The notes below the pieces were generated by a model. It saw only the letters and a program-made list of their open reading frames with translations, did not search any database and was not told the origin of the DNA. Both the position numbers and the translations under genes were made by a program. A stretch of DNA of 64,000 nucleotides from Streptomyces toyocaensis (GTDB taxonomy: Bacteria; Actinomycetota; Actinomycetes; Streptomycetales; Streptomycetaceae), in NCBI RefSeq assembly GCF_000725125.1, contig NZ_JFCB01000008.1, forward strand, positions 149,715 through 213,714, in the 5' to 3' direction. Shown piece after piece: positions 48,919 to 56,732 of this stretch (positions are counted from its first letter, which is position 1; every line of letters starts with the position of its first letter).

Positions 48919-49851
48919 GTGACCACGGACCTCCTCCCCGCCCTGACCACCCATGTCACGGCGACGGCCCACGCCCGCGACAACGCCCACCCGTGCGGCT
49001 GCACAGCGGTCACCCTCACCGCACGCGACGACACCACCGTCGTCCGCCACGCAGGCACCGTCGCCAAGGCCCACGCCCCCGGCACCGACCCCGCCCGGCT
49101 GACCCTCCGTGTCACCGCCGCCGCCCGGCTGCACGGCATCCTCCTCCCTCCGCTCGCCCCCGCACCCGTCACGCTGCACGGACGGCTCGTCACCCACTGG
49201 CCGTACGGCACCCCCGTGGACCCGGACGACCCCGACGCCGCCCCCTGGGAGGCCGTGGCCACCCTCCTCGCGCGCCTCCACCGCACCCCGCCCCCCGTCG
49301 CCGTACCCCCCATGCGCGGCCCCGAGAAGGCCGCCCACGCCATCGCCCGCCTCCGGGAGACCGCCCCCCACCACCCCGGCACCGAGCCGGTCCTGCACGC
49401 CTGGTCCGCCCTCCCGCCGTGGGCCCGCGGCGAGGTCCCCATGCCGGACACCACCACGCTCTGCCACGGCGACCTCCACCTCGGCCAGCTGATACGCCAC
49501 CCGGCGCCCGGCGGTCCCTGGCTGCTGATCGACGTCGACGACCTCGGCACGGGCGTCCCGGCGTGGGACCTGGCCCGTCCGGCGGCCTGGTACGCCTGCG
49601 GACTGCTCACCCCCGACGAGTGGCACCGCTTCCTGACCGCCTACCGCGCGGCCGGCGGCCCGGCCGTACCGGCCGACGGTGACCCCTGGGCCACGCTGGA
49701 CGTCCCGGCCCGCGCCCTCACGGCGCAGACCGCCGCCCGGGCCGTCACCAAGGCGGTCGTGGCCGGACGGCCGCTGGGCGAGGTGGAGCAGTCGCTGGTC
49801 GACGCCTGCGCGCGCATGGCCGCCGTCGACCCCGTCGGCCCGCCCGGTTGA
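48919..49851 (+). CDS. Aminoglycoside phosphotransferase (APH)-fold kinase
   Basis: GTG 48919 gives 310 residues starting VTTDLLPALTTHVTATAHAR. The APH catalytic loop is TTLCHGDLHLGQLIRHP and the metal-binding block is LLIDVDDLGTGVPAWDLARP. The usual HGDxxxxN asparagine is a glutamine here, as in some maltokinase-like and uncharacterised members. The N-lobe nucleotide-binding part is short. It could phosphorylate a sugar or small metabolite; antibiotic resistance is only one possibility. Confidence 0.85.
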   Translation: MTTDLLPALTTHVTATAHARDNAHPCGCTAVTLTARDDTTVVRHAGTVAKAHAPGTDPARLTLRVTAAARLHGILLPPLAPAPVTLHGRLVTHWPYGTPVDPDDPDAAPWEAVATLLARLHRTPPPVAVPPMRGPEKAAHAIARLRETAPHHPGTEPVLHAWSALPPWARGEVPMPDTTTLCHGDLHLGQLIRHPAPGGPWLLIDVDDLGTGVPAWDLARPAAWYACGLLTPDEWHRFLTAYRAAGGPAVPADGDPWATLDVPARALTAQTAARAVTKAVVAGRPLGEVEQSLVDACARMAAVDPVGPPG

Positions 49852-49952
49852 GGCGAAGTTTCGCGACGTAGGGTGCAACCGACCCGCGGCCGGACGGAGT
49901 CTGTCCCGGCGATACGCGAAGCGGAAACCACCGGCGAGGAGTTGACCCGATC

Positions 49953-50234
49953 ATGCAGTGTCCGAAGTGCCGTGCTCCGATGCACACCTACAACCGCAAC
50001 GGCGTCCAGATCGAGCAGTGCAGCGGATGCCGGGGGATCTTCCTCGACTACGGCGAGCTGGAGTCGCTGACCCGGCTGGAGTCCCAGTGGGCCCAGCCCG
50101 CGCCCCCCGCCCCGCCGGCCGCCCCGCAGGCGTACCCGGCGGCCCCGCAGCCTCCCGCCTGGGGCGCAGGGCACGGTGGCCACTACGGGCACCGCCGCCA
50201 CAAGAGCTTCGGGCACATGCTCTTCTCCAGCTGA
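49953..50234 (+). CDS. TFIIB-type zinc-ribbon protein
   Basis: A 93-residue protein with the zf-TFIIB-like pattern MQCPKCRAPMHTYNRNGVQI, EQCSGCRGIFLDYGELESL (two CxxC pairs binding one zinc). The C-terminal half is Pro/Ala/Gln-rich and ends in a His/Gly segment (GHGGHYGHRRHKSFGHMLF) that might bind metal. Function unknown; the family is widespread in bacteria. Confidence 0.9.
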   Translation: MQCPKCRAPMHTYNRNGVQIEQCSGCRGIFLDYGELESLTRLESQWAQPAPPAPPAAPQAYPAAPQPPAWGAGHGGHYGHRRHKSFGHMLFSS

Positions 50235-50246
50235 CCCGCACACGCC

Positions 50247-50276
50247 GAAGCCCCCGGTCCACCGACCGGGGGCTTC
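50247..50276. terminator. Bidirectional terminator between the zinc-ribbon gene and the tRNA operon
   Basis: Perfect 13-bp arms (50247-50259 and 50264-50276) with loop CACC lie between the convergent zinc-ribbon gene and the end of the tRNA operon. Confidence 0.9.
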
Positions 50277-50284
50277 GAGTGGTG

Positions 50285-50356
50285 TGGACGATACTGGGAT
50301 TGAACCAGTGACCTCTTCCGTGTCAGGGAAGCGCTCTCCCGCTGAGCTAATCGTCC
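50285..50356 (-). tRNA. tRNA-Val (GAC), copy 1
   Basis: Reading the minus strand from 50356, GGACGAT pairs with ATCGTCC, the D-loop is TAGCTCAGCGGGAGAGC, and the anticodon stem CTTCC/GGAAG holds CTGACAC, anticodon GAC. T-loop GGTTCAATCCC. No CCA is encoded. It is the last gene of a five-tRNA operon. Confidence 0.96.
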
Positions 50357-50399
50357 TCGGGACCACGATCACCGCATGAAGCCGATCGCGGGCACTGCG

Positions 50400-50471
50400 T
50401 GCGCGATACTGGGATTGAACCAGTGACCTCTTCCGTGTCAGGGAAGCGCTCTCCCGCTGAGCTAATCGCGC
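50400..50471 (-). tRNA. tRNA-Val (GAC), copy 2 with a different acceptor stem
   Basis: The body is identical to the other two GAC copies, but the acceptor stem is GCGCGAT/ATCGCGC instead of GGACGAT/ATCGTCC. Both strands changed together, so pairing is kept. Confidence 0.95.
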
Positions 50472-50490
50472 GGGGGATCCGGAGATCCAG

Positions 50491-50562
50491 TGGACGATAC
50501 TGGGATTGAACCAGTGACCTCTTCCGTGTCAGGGAAGCGCTCTCCCGCTGAGCTAATCGTCC
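50491..50562 (-). tRNA. tRNA-Val (GAC), copy 3
   Basis: Identical to copy 1, with acceptor GGACGAT/ATCGTCC and anticodon GAC. The next upstream gene in the operon is tRNA-Cys, ending two bases away. Confidence 0.96.
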
Positions 50563-50563
50563 T

Positions 50564-50637
50564 TGGAGGTGGAGACGGGATTTGAACCCGTGTAGACGGC
50601 TTTGCAGGCCGTTGCCTCGCCTCTCGGCCACTCCACC
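50564..50637 (-). tRNA. tRNA-Cys (GCA)
   Basis: Acceptor GGTGGAG/CTCCACC, anticodon loop CTGCAAA (GCA), T-loop GGTTCAAATCC, discriminator U and an encoded CCA at the 3' end (50564-50566 on the minus strand). U73 is the known Cys identity element. Confidence 0.96.
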
Positions 50638-50674
50638 AGGAGTGTAGGGGACCGGGATGCCCCCTCTTCCTTCG

Positions 50675-50747
50675 AGCGGACGACGAGGCTCGAACTCGCG
50701 ACCTCAACCTTGGCAAGGTTGCGCTCTACCAACTGAGCTACGTCCGC
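50675..50747 (-). tRNA. tRNA-Gly (GCC)
   Basis: Acceptor GCGGACG/CGTCCGC, D-arm TAGCTCAGTTGGTAGAGC, anticodon loop TTGCCAA (GCC), discriminator U. It is the first gene of the operon, about 40 bases downstream of a clear promoter. Confidence 0.96.
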
Positions 50748-50788
50748 CTGTCGTTTCGGTCGGCTTGCGCGTCCCGGCGACGAAGTGA

Positions 50789-50816
50789 ACTCTAGCGGAT
50801 TCCGGGGCCAGCACAA
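50789..50816 (-). promoter_or_regulatory. Promoter of the tRNA operon, overlapping an inverted repeat
   Basis: On the minus strand, TTGTGC (50811-50816) and TAGAGT (50789-50794), separated by 16 bases, match the vegetative sigma-factor consensus. The -35 box lies inside a perfect inverted repeat GCACAAA-aacccg-TTTGTGC (50811-50830) located between the tRNA operon and the divergent pabB gene. Confidence 0.75.
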
Positions 50817-50924
50817 AAACCCGTTTGTGCAGCGTGCTGCGCTGCGCCTGCTCACGGACGTGCCCGGCGGCCCCGTGACGGGCGTGACCACGTCATCGAG
50901 GCGCGCCCGCCATAGACTCGTCAC

Positions 50925-51977
50925 GTGCTCGACCTCCCACCTCTCGCCCGTTTCGGCAACCGCGTCGCCACCGGACTGCTCGACGTCACCGACGACCCCG
51001 CGGCCCTGGACTCCACGGGTTTCTGGGCGGTCGCCGCCGACTTCGAGGGCCGTCTGACCTGCGCGCGCTTCCGGGAGGTCGGGGAGCAGCCGGTTCCCGT
51101 CCCGGTGCCGGGTGCCTGGCGGGGACCGGCGGCAGGTGACTGGACGTCCTCCCTGGACCGCGCCGCGTACACGGCGGGCGTCCGCCGCGTCCGGGACCAC
51201 ATAGCCGCCGGCGACGTCTACCAGGCCAACCTCTGCCGCGTCCTGTCCGCGCCCGTGCCGTCCGACGCCGACGTGGACGCCCTCACCGCCCTGCTGGCCC
51301 GCGGCAACCCCGCGCCGTACGCCGGAACGATTCGGCTGCCCGGGCGGGGAGTGGAGATCGCGACCGCGTCCCCCGAACTGTTCCTGCGCCGGGAGGGGCC
51401 GGTCGTCGAGTCCGGGCCGATCAAGGGGACCGGCCGGACCGAGGCCGACCTGCTGGAGAAGGACTACGCCGAGAACGTCATGATCGTCGACCTGGTCCGC
51501 AACGACATCGGCCGGGTCTGCGGCACCGGCACGGTGACGGTGCCCGACCTGTGCGCCGTCGAGAAGCACCCGGGCCTGGTCCACCTCGTGTCGTCGGTGC
51601 GGGGCGAACTGCGCCCCGGTGCGGGCTGGCCGGACCTCCTCGCGGCCGCCTTCCCGCCCGGCTCCGTCACCGGCGCGCCCAAGTCGAGTGCCCTGCGGAT
51701 CATCGAGGCCCTGGAGACCGCGCCCCGCGGCCCCTACTGCGGTGGCATCGGCTGGGTCGACGCCGACCGCCGCACCGGCGAGCTGGCGGTGGGCATCCGC
51801 ACCTTCTGGATCGACCGGGACGCGGACGGCGGCGCGGTCCTGCGGTTCGGCACCGGCGCCGGGATCACCTGGGGCTCCGACCCCGAGGGGGAGTGGCGGG
51901 AGACCGAACTGAAGGCCTCCCGGCTGCTCGCGGTAGCGTCGGGAACGTACGAGGTGAGTGAAGGGACCTACAGGTGA
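50925..51977 (+). CDS. pabB: Aminodeoxychorismate synthase component I-like (chorismate-binding)
   Basis: A 350-residue chorismate-utilising enzyme that converts chorismate and ammonia to aminodeoxychorismate for folate. Conserved blocks: VRRVRDHIAAGDVYQANLCR, ESGPIKGTGRTEADLLEKDY, ENVMIVDLVRNDIGRVCGTG, FPPGSVTGAPKSSALRIIEA and CGGIGWVDADRRTGELAVGI. It is shorter than PabB proteins with a full N-terminal domain and has no amidotransferase part. The start is GTG 50925. Its stop overlaps the lyase gene, which supports a PABA rather than an anthranilate role. Confidence 0.92.
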   Translation: MLDLPPLARFGNRVATGLLDVTDDPAALDSTGFWAVAADFEGRLTCARFREVGEQPVPVPVPGAWRGPAAGDWTSSLDRAAYTAGVRRVRDHIAAGDVYQANLCRVLSAPVPSDADVDALTALLARGNPAPYAGTIRLPGRGVEIATASPELFLRREGPVVESGPIKGTGRTEADLLEKDYAENVMIVDLVRNDIGRVCGTGTVTVPDLCAVEKHPGLVHLVSSVRGELRPGAGWPDLLAAAFPPGSVTGAPKSSALRIIEALETAPRGPYCGGIGWVDADRRTGELAVGIRTFWIDRDADGGAVLRFGTGAGITWGSDPEGEWRETELKASRLLAVASGTYEVSEGTYR

Positions 51978-52795
51978 AGATCTGGCTCGACGGCGGGCTG
52001 CAGGACATCGAGTCCGCCCGTGTCTCCGTCTTCGATCACGGACTGACCGTGGGCGACGGCATCTTCGAGACGGTGAAGGCCGTGGACGGACGGCCGTTCG
52101 CGCTCACCCGGCATCTCGACCGGCTGACCAGGTCGGCCCGGGGGCTCGGGCTGCCCGACCCCGACCTGGACGAGGTCCGCCGCGCCTGCGCCGCCGTCCT
52201 GGAGGCCAACCCCGTGCCGCTCGGCCGGCTGCGCCTCACCTACACCGGCGGTCACGGCCCGCTCGGCTCGGACCGCGGCGAGCACGGCCCGACCCTCGTG
52301 GTCGCCCTCGGCGGGACCGCCCGCCGCCCCGACTCCACCGCCGTCGTCACCGTCCCCTGGACGCGCAACGAGCGCGGTGCGCTCACCGGCCTGAAGACCA
52401 CCTCGTACGCCGAGAACGTCGTCGCTCTCGCCCGCGCCCGGGAACAGGGCGCCTCGGAGGCGCTGTTCGGCAACACCGTCGGCCGCCTCTGCGAGGGCAC
52501 CGGGTCCAACGTCTTCGTCGTCCTCGACGGCGAGCTGCACACCCCGCCGGTCGCGTCCGGCTGTCTCGCGGGCATCACCCGTGCCCTGGTCGTCGAATGG
52601 ACCGGCGCCAAGGAGACCGATCTGCCGATGGACGTCCTGGGGCGGGCCGAGGAGATCTTCCTCACCTCCACCCTGCGCGACGTGCAGGCCGTGCACCGCG
52701 TCGACGACCGTGAACTGCCAGGCGCCCCCGGCCCGGTGACCGCCAAGGCCATGCGGATCTTCGACGAGCGCTCCGGGGCCGACCTGGACCCGTGA
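51974..52795 (+). CDS. pabC: Aminodeoxychorismate lyase (class IV aminotransferase fold)
   Basis: This 273-residue PLP enzyme splits aminodeoxychorismate into p-aminobenzoate and pyruvate. Class-IV blocks: SVFDHGLTVGDGIFETVKAV, RLRLTYTGGHGPLG, the PLP lysine in LTGLKTTSYAENVVALARAR, and SEALFGNTVGRLCEGTGSNV with EEIFLTSTLRDVQAVHRVD. GTG 51974 overlaps the pabB stop (GTGA). A branched-chain or D-amino-acid aminotransferase is the alternative, less likely next to pabB. Confidence 0.92.
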   Translation: MKIWLDGGLQDIESARVSVFDHGLTVGDGIFETVKAVDGRPFALTRHLDRLTRSARGLGLPDPDLDEVRRACAAVLEANPVPLGRLRLTYTGGHGPLGSDRGEHGPTLVVALGGTARRPDSTAVVTVPWTRNERGALTGLKTTSYAENVVALARAREQGASEALFGNTVGRLCEGTGSNVFVVLDGELHTPPVASGCLAGITRALVVEWTGAKETDLPMDVLGRAEEIFLTSTLRDVQAVHRVDDRELPGAPGPVTAKAMRIFDERSGADLDP

Positions 52796-52874
52796 GGAAC
52801 CGGAGGTTCGGCCGGTCCCGGGTCCCCGGTCGAGGGCGGTGGTGGGCGGCGGGCGGAAGGGTAGAACATCCGTG

Positions 52875-53699
52875 ATGACCACCACCCTGCGGCCGGCCGA
52901 GCCGCTTCAGCAGAACCCCGACGGCACGCGCTCGCGCCGCTACCAGGTGTGCGTGAACAGCCGGCCCGTCGGGACCGTCCACCTCGGCACGCATCCCGTT
53001 TTCGGTGACGCCGTGGCCCGGATCATGACGTTGCGCATCGACGAACCGGACCGGCGGCGCGGCAGGGGCACGGTGGCCGCCCTCGCCGCGGAGGAGGTGG
53101 CGCGCGGCTGGGGGTGCCGCCGCATCGAGGCGGCGGTCCCGGCGGACTCCGGTACCGCCCTCGCGCTCGCCACGGCACTCGGCTACGTCGTACGCAACCG
53201 GAACCTGACCAAGCCCCTCGGCGACATCCCGCCCGCCCTGCCGGAGGGCAGCGCGGCGCGGCCGATGACCGACACCGAGTTCGGACCCTGGGTGGCCAGG
53301 GCCCAGCGGGACTACGCGCGACACTGGACCGAGCGCGGAGTGCCGGAGGCCGAGGCACGGGCCAAGGCGGTGGACGACCACGTCGTGCTGCTGCCCGGGA
53401 GCCGCGCCACCGAGGGCATGCTCTTCAGCGTCCTCGAACACCGGGGCGACGCCGTGGGCACCTTGTGGCTGTCGGTGACCGGGGAACATGCCTACGTCTT
53501 CAACGTCGAGACCGACCCCGCCCACCGCGGCCGGGGGCACGGACGCAGCCTCATGCTGCTCGCCGAGGCCCAGGCGGTCGCCGCGGGGAAGCGGGCCATC
53601 GGGCTGAACGTGTTCGCCGGCAACGCGCCGGCCGAGCGGCTCTACGACTCGCTCGGGTACAGCGCGACGGAGTTCTCCGTCTACAAGGCGCTGCTGTAG
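52875..53699 (+). CDS. Tandem GNAT acetyltransferase
   Basis: A 274-residue protein with two GNAT domains. Repeat 1 has MTLRIDEPDRRRGRGTVAAL and repeat 2 VETDPAHRGRGHGRSLMLLA, with NAPAERLYDSLGYSATEFSV as motif B near the end. Both acetyl-CoA loops look intact (RRGRGT and RGRGHG). It starts at ATG 52875. The substrate is unknown. Confidence 0.9.
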   Translation: MTTTLRPAEPLQQNPDGTRSRRYQVCVNSRPVGTVHLGTHPVFGDAVARIMTLRIDEPDRRRGRGTVAALAAEEVARGWGCRRIEAAVPADSGTALALATALGYVVRNRNLTKPLGDIPPALPEGSAARPMTDTEFGPWVARAQRDYARHWTERGVPEAEARAKAVDDHVVLLPGSRATEGMLFSVLEHRGDAVGTLWLSVTGEHAYVFNVETDPAHRGRGHGRSLMLLAEAQAVAAGKRAIGLNVFAGNAPAERLYDSLGYSATEFSVYKALL

Positions 53700-53707
53700 C
53701 GGCCGGG

Positions 53708-54238
53708 TCAGTCCCGCTGCCCGGCCCGCGGCAGGCGGTCCAGGATCTCCTCGATGCGCTCGCGCAGACCCTCCTGGCTCTTGCCGCCGTCGAGGCGCTC
53801 ACCGCCGACGACGTACGTCGGAGTACCGGTCACTCCGATCGCCTTGCCCTCGGCCTGGTCCGCGTCCACGATCAGGATGTGCCGTCCGTCGATCAGCGCG
53901 GTGTCGAACTCCTCGGCGTCCAGTCCGAGTTCCCGGGCGACCTCGACGAGGAAGGCCTCGCCCCGGCGGTCCAGTTCCTCGACCCGCTCCAGCACGGCCT
54001 CGACGTACGCCCATCCCCGTCCCTGCTCCAGCGCTTCCTCGGCGGCCTGGGCGGCGGCGAAGGCGTGCTTGTGCTTCTCGAGCGGGAAGTGCCGCAGCCG
54101 CACCTCCAGCCGGTCGCCGTAGCGGGCCCGCAGCGCGCGGAGGTCGTCGAGGGCGCTTCGGCAGTCCGGGCACTGCAGCTCGCACCAGACGTCGAGGACG
54201 GCGGTGTCCGCGGCGCGGACGGGGGAGGGGTCGCTCAT
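53708..54238 (-). CDS. DsbA-family thiol oxidoreductase
   Basis: A 176-residue thioredoxin-fold protein with the active site WCELQCPDCRSALDDL (CPDC) and the cis-proline loop GVTGTPTYVVGGERL. The inserted helical domain typical of DsbA/FrnE is present (AAEEALEQGRGWAYVEAVLE). It has no signal peptide, so a cytoplasmic role is likely. It is convergent with the tandem acetyltransferase gene. Confidence 0.92.
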   Translation of the reverse strand: MSDPSPVRAADTAVLDVWCELQCPDCRSALDDLRALRARYGDRLEVRLRHFPLEKHKHAFAAAQAAEEALEQGRGWAYVEAVLERVEELDRRGEAFLVEVARELGLDAEEFDTALIDGRHILIVDADQAEGKAIGVTGTPTYVVGGERLDGGKSQEGLRERIEEILDRLPRAGQRD

Positions 54239-54420
54239 GGTCCACAGTCTCCCAGCCCGGCCCGGCACCACCCAACCGGGCCCCGGCCGTACCGGCACCT
54301 GCGAAGGACCCGACCCGGAGATGTCCCTGATGTCCGGCCGGAGCATGGCCCCGGGAGGTCCGGCAGGTGCAGGATGGAAGGGACAGCACCGAGGCGACCG
54401 CACCCTGCCTGGAGGACCGG

Positions 54421-54858
54421 ATGATTGCCGAGACCGTCTGCTCCGCCGTTTCCGCGGCAGGCCTGGGCATCGCGGTGGTCACGGCCTACCGCAAGCGCTT
54501 CCTCGCCGCGGTCCGCATCGCCGCCTACTCGCTCGTGCCCGTCGGACTGGTGATGACCGGCGTCGTCGACTGGCTCGCGGACACCGCCTTCAGCCCGACG
54601 GCCTGGGCGGGCTTCGGACTGCTGGGTCTGTCCTGGGTGCTCTTCGCGACCACACGGACGGTGGAGCGCCGTCGTGGCGGCACCCGCAAGGAGCGCAGGG
54701 CCGCCGCCAAGTCGGCACAAGCCCCCGGCGCGGTGGCCCCGGGCGCCTCGGCCCCGGCACTGGGCCAGTCCCGGCCGGCGACCCGCCAGGCGCCGGCGTC
54801 GAAGGGTGACGACGACTTCAGCGACATCGAGGCCATCCTCAAGAAGCACGGCATATGA
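54421..54858 (+). CDS. Small membrane protein
   Basis: A 145-residue protein with two or three membrane helices (ETVCSAVSAAGLGIAVVTAY, IAAYSLVPVGLVMTGVVDWL, WAGFGLLGLSWVLFATTRT), a basic segment after them, an Ala/Pro-rich linker and a conserved-looking acidic tail DDDFSDIEAILKKHGI. ATG 54421 is the start. Function unknown. Confidence 0.8.
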   Translation: MIAETVCSAVSAAGLGIAVVTAYRKRFLAAVRIAAYSLVPVGLVMTGVVDWLADTAFSPTAWAGFGLLGLSWVLFATTRTVERRRGGTRKERRAAAKSAQAPGAVAPGASAPALGQSRPATRQAPASKGDDDFSDIEAILKKHGI

Positions 54859-55009
54859 CGCCGGTGACCGGCGGAAACGTCACAGGACGTCCAGGACCGC
54901 CCGGAAGTGATCACAACCCGGACCGTTGATCGCGTATTCGGCGACGTCGCACGCTTTCCGTGAGTGTTGATCGCGTCGGGCGCTTCCGATGCGTCATCAT
55001 CGCCGCGAG

Positions 55010-55162
55010 ATGCTGGACACGACACAGAGCGATGCCGCGCAGCAGCAGGACGAGCCGCGTGGATGTCTCTTCGCCCTTTCCCAGCCACCGCTGATGATCT
55101 TCCTTGCGGTGATCGGGTGTCTGCTGCTCACGGCTGCTCTGCACGACCTGCTGTGGCTGTGA
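55010..55162 (+). CDS. 50-residue single-helix membrane protein
   Basis: The short ORF from ATG 55010 to TGA 55160-55162 encodes a polar Gln/Asp-rich N-terminus (MLDTTQSDAAQQQDEPRG) and one strongly hydrophobic segment (LMIFLAVIGCLLLTAALHDL). The clean amphipathic layout and a position free of other genes suggest a real membrane miniprotein. The ribosome-binding site is weak. The upstream region repeats TTGATCGCGT at about 54926 and 54967. Confidence 0.55.
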   Translation: MLDTTQSDAAQQQDEPRGCLFALSQPPLMIFLAVIGCLLLTAALHDLLWL

Positions 55163-55257
55163 GCCGTACCCGCGGTGCCCGGCGTCACCCGTCGGGACCG
55201 CGTCGGCACGGAACCGACGTCACTGGGTCGGCGGGAGCATCGGGCGCGTGCCTGCGG

Positions 55258-55818
55258 TCAGCCCGCCGCCTCCTTGCGTCGTGCCCGGTAGGCGGCCACG
55301 TGCAGGCGGTTACCGCAGGTGCGGCTGTCGCAGTAGCGGCGTGAGCGGTTGCGGGAGAGGTCGACGAAGGCGTGCCGGCAGTCCGGCGCCTCACAGCGGC
55401 GCAGCCGCTCCTGCTCCCCGGCGACCACGAAGAACGCCAGCGCCATCCCGCAGTCGGCGGCGAGATGGTCGGCCACGGAGGCGCCGGGTGCGAAGTAGTG
55501 CACGTGCCAGTCGTATCCGTCGTGGTCGGTGAGCCGCGGGGTGGTGCCCGCGGCCGCGATCAGCTCGTTGATCATCCCGGCCGCGGCGCGGGCGTCGGGC
55601 GCGGCGAAGACCGCCGCGAAGCGGGCGCGGATCTTGCGCACCGCGGCAAGGTCGAACTCGGTGAGCACCCCGACCTCGCTGACCTGGTGGTCCCGCACGA
55701 AAACCTCGAGGGCGGCGACGTCCGCCAGTCCGTCCGGTGTCGTGTCGTCCTCCGGCGCGGTGTTGACCAGATCCACCACGGTGTCGAGTGCGCACCGGGT
55801 GTCGTGGGTGATCAGCAC
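55258..55818 (-). CDS. CGNR zinc-finger regulator (ABATE domain)
   Basis: GTG 55818 with AGGGAGCG upstream gives 186 residues. The N-terminal ABATE domain (DTRCALDTVVDLVNTAPEDD, VGVLTEFDLAAVRKIRARFA) is followed by the CGNR zinc finger RRCEAPDCRHAFVDLSRNRS and RYCDSRTCGNRLHVAAYRAR, with four cysteines and the CGNR signature. The family is thought to consist of DNA-binding regulators responding to stress. No obvious target is adjacent. Confidence 0.9.
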   Translation of the reverse strand: MLITHDTRCALDTVVDLVNTAPEDDTTPDGLADVAALEVFVRDHQVSEVGVLTEFDLAAVRKIRARFAAVFAAPDARAAAGMINELIAAAGTTPRLTDHDGYDWHVHYFAPGASVADHLAADCGMALAFFVVAGEQERLRRCEAPDCRHAFVDLSRNRSRRYCDSRTCGNRLHVAAYRARRKEAAG

Positions 55819-56127
55819 GATTCGCTCCCTGGCCTGGGGGGTCGGGCGGACGCCCGCCGATGCTGGCCGATGGTAGTGGCTCCGGCGCGCACCGCACCTC
55901 CCCGCTCCGCACATGGCTTCGAATCAACGCCGGAGCGCCCCCGGTCGTTCCCGGTCACACCGAGTCACGCCCCCGTCCCGCACGCGCACAGCACGACGGC
56001 GCCGCCCGCGGAACTCCGCGGCGTCGGCGCCGTCGTGTGTGAGCCGTATGCGGCTGCCCGTATGCGGCTGTCCGGGCCCGCGCCGTCTCCCCGAGTCGAC
56101 GGCGCCGGGCGGCTTGGTGAGCCTCGC
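55819..56127. other. Gene-free stretch between the CGNR gene and ssgB
   Basis: It holds the terminator at 55992-56037 and a tandem pair of CGTATGCGGCTG units at about 56045-56072. No coding sequence is convincing. Confidence 0.4.
55992..56037. terminator. Terminator downstream of ssgB
   Basis: Outer arms CACGACGGCGCCG (55992-56004) and its complement (56025-56037) enclose an inner CCGCGG-aact-CCGCGG hairpin; the element lies about 90 bases after the ssgB stop on the minus strand. Confidence 0.75.
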
Positions 56128-56541
56128 CTAGCTTTCCGCCAGGATGTGCGAGAGCTCCTGGTCGAGATCGAAGTGCCGGTGTTCCGTGCCGGGCGGCACG
56201 GCGGCGTCTGTGCGCTTCAGGAAGGACTCCAGGGCCCGTGCGGGGGCCTCGAGCAGGGCTTCCCCCTCCGGCGAGCTCAGGGCGATGCACACGACGCCCT
56301 GGCCGTGACTGCGCGACGGCCAGACGCGGACGTCGCCGGTGCCCGTGGGGCGGTGAAGTCCCTCGGCCAGGAGGTCGCGGGCGAACACCCACTCGACGGT
56401 CTCCTCGGCTCCGGTGTGGAAGGTGGCGTGCACGGCGTAGGGGTCGGCCGTGTCGTACCGCAGGCCTGCGGGGACAGGCAGGGAGGACTCGCTCGACACA
56501 ACGAGGCGCAGGTGCAGCTCGCAGCTGACCGTGGTGTTCAT
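56128..56541 (-). CDS. ssgB: SsgA-like sporulation/cell-division protein SsgB
   Basis: SsgB recruits FtsZ to division sites during sporulation of aerial hyphae in Streptomyces (established for the family). The 137-residue sequence, starting MNTTVSCELHLRLVVSSESS and including HRPTGTGDVRVWPSRSHGQG and FDLDQELSHILAES, fits SsgB very closely as I recall it. It is among the most conserved SALP proteins, so identification is firm. Upstream there is a candidate stress-sigma-factor promoter. Confidence 0.95.
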   Translation of the reverse strand: MNTTVSCELHLRLVVSSESSLPVPAGLRYDTADPYAVHATFHTGAEETVEWVFARDLLAEGLHRPTGTGDVRVWPSRSHGQGVVCIALSSPEGEALLEAPARALESFLKRTDAAVPPGTEHRHFDLDQELSHILAES

Positions 56542-56600
56542 AAGCGCCAGGGCCTTTCGCTCAGTGTGCGCTCGGGGATTCGCACGTCGGCGAAATCGAC

Positions 56601-56626
56601 ATGCCACCTACGGTGCCGTTGTAAAC
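56601..56626 (-). promoter_or_regulatory. Candidate stress-sigma (SigH-type) promoter of ssgB
   Basis: On the minus strand GTTTAC (56621-56626) is followed after 14 bases by TGGCAT (56601-56606), resembling the GTTT...GGGTAT pattern of SigB/SigH-type promoters; ssgB is reported to depend on SigH in S. coelicolor. It lies 60 bases before the start codon. The -10 match is imperfect. Confidence 0.4.
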
Positions 56627-56732
56627 CCCTCTGAGTGTTTTGCGTGGGATTACGTAACTCTTCCGGCCGAGAGATCGTTCGCGGCGTGCGCCCATTCCGG
56701 TGATGTGATTCGCTCGGGTAGGGTTTGGCTGT

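Noticed and set aside
50283..50562. Three near-identical, evenly spaced direct repeats resembling a small CRISPR array
   Set aside because: Each repeat folds as a complete tRNA-Val with anticodon GAC; the spacers are tRNA operon gaps.
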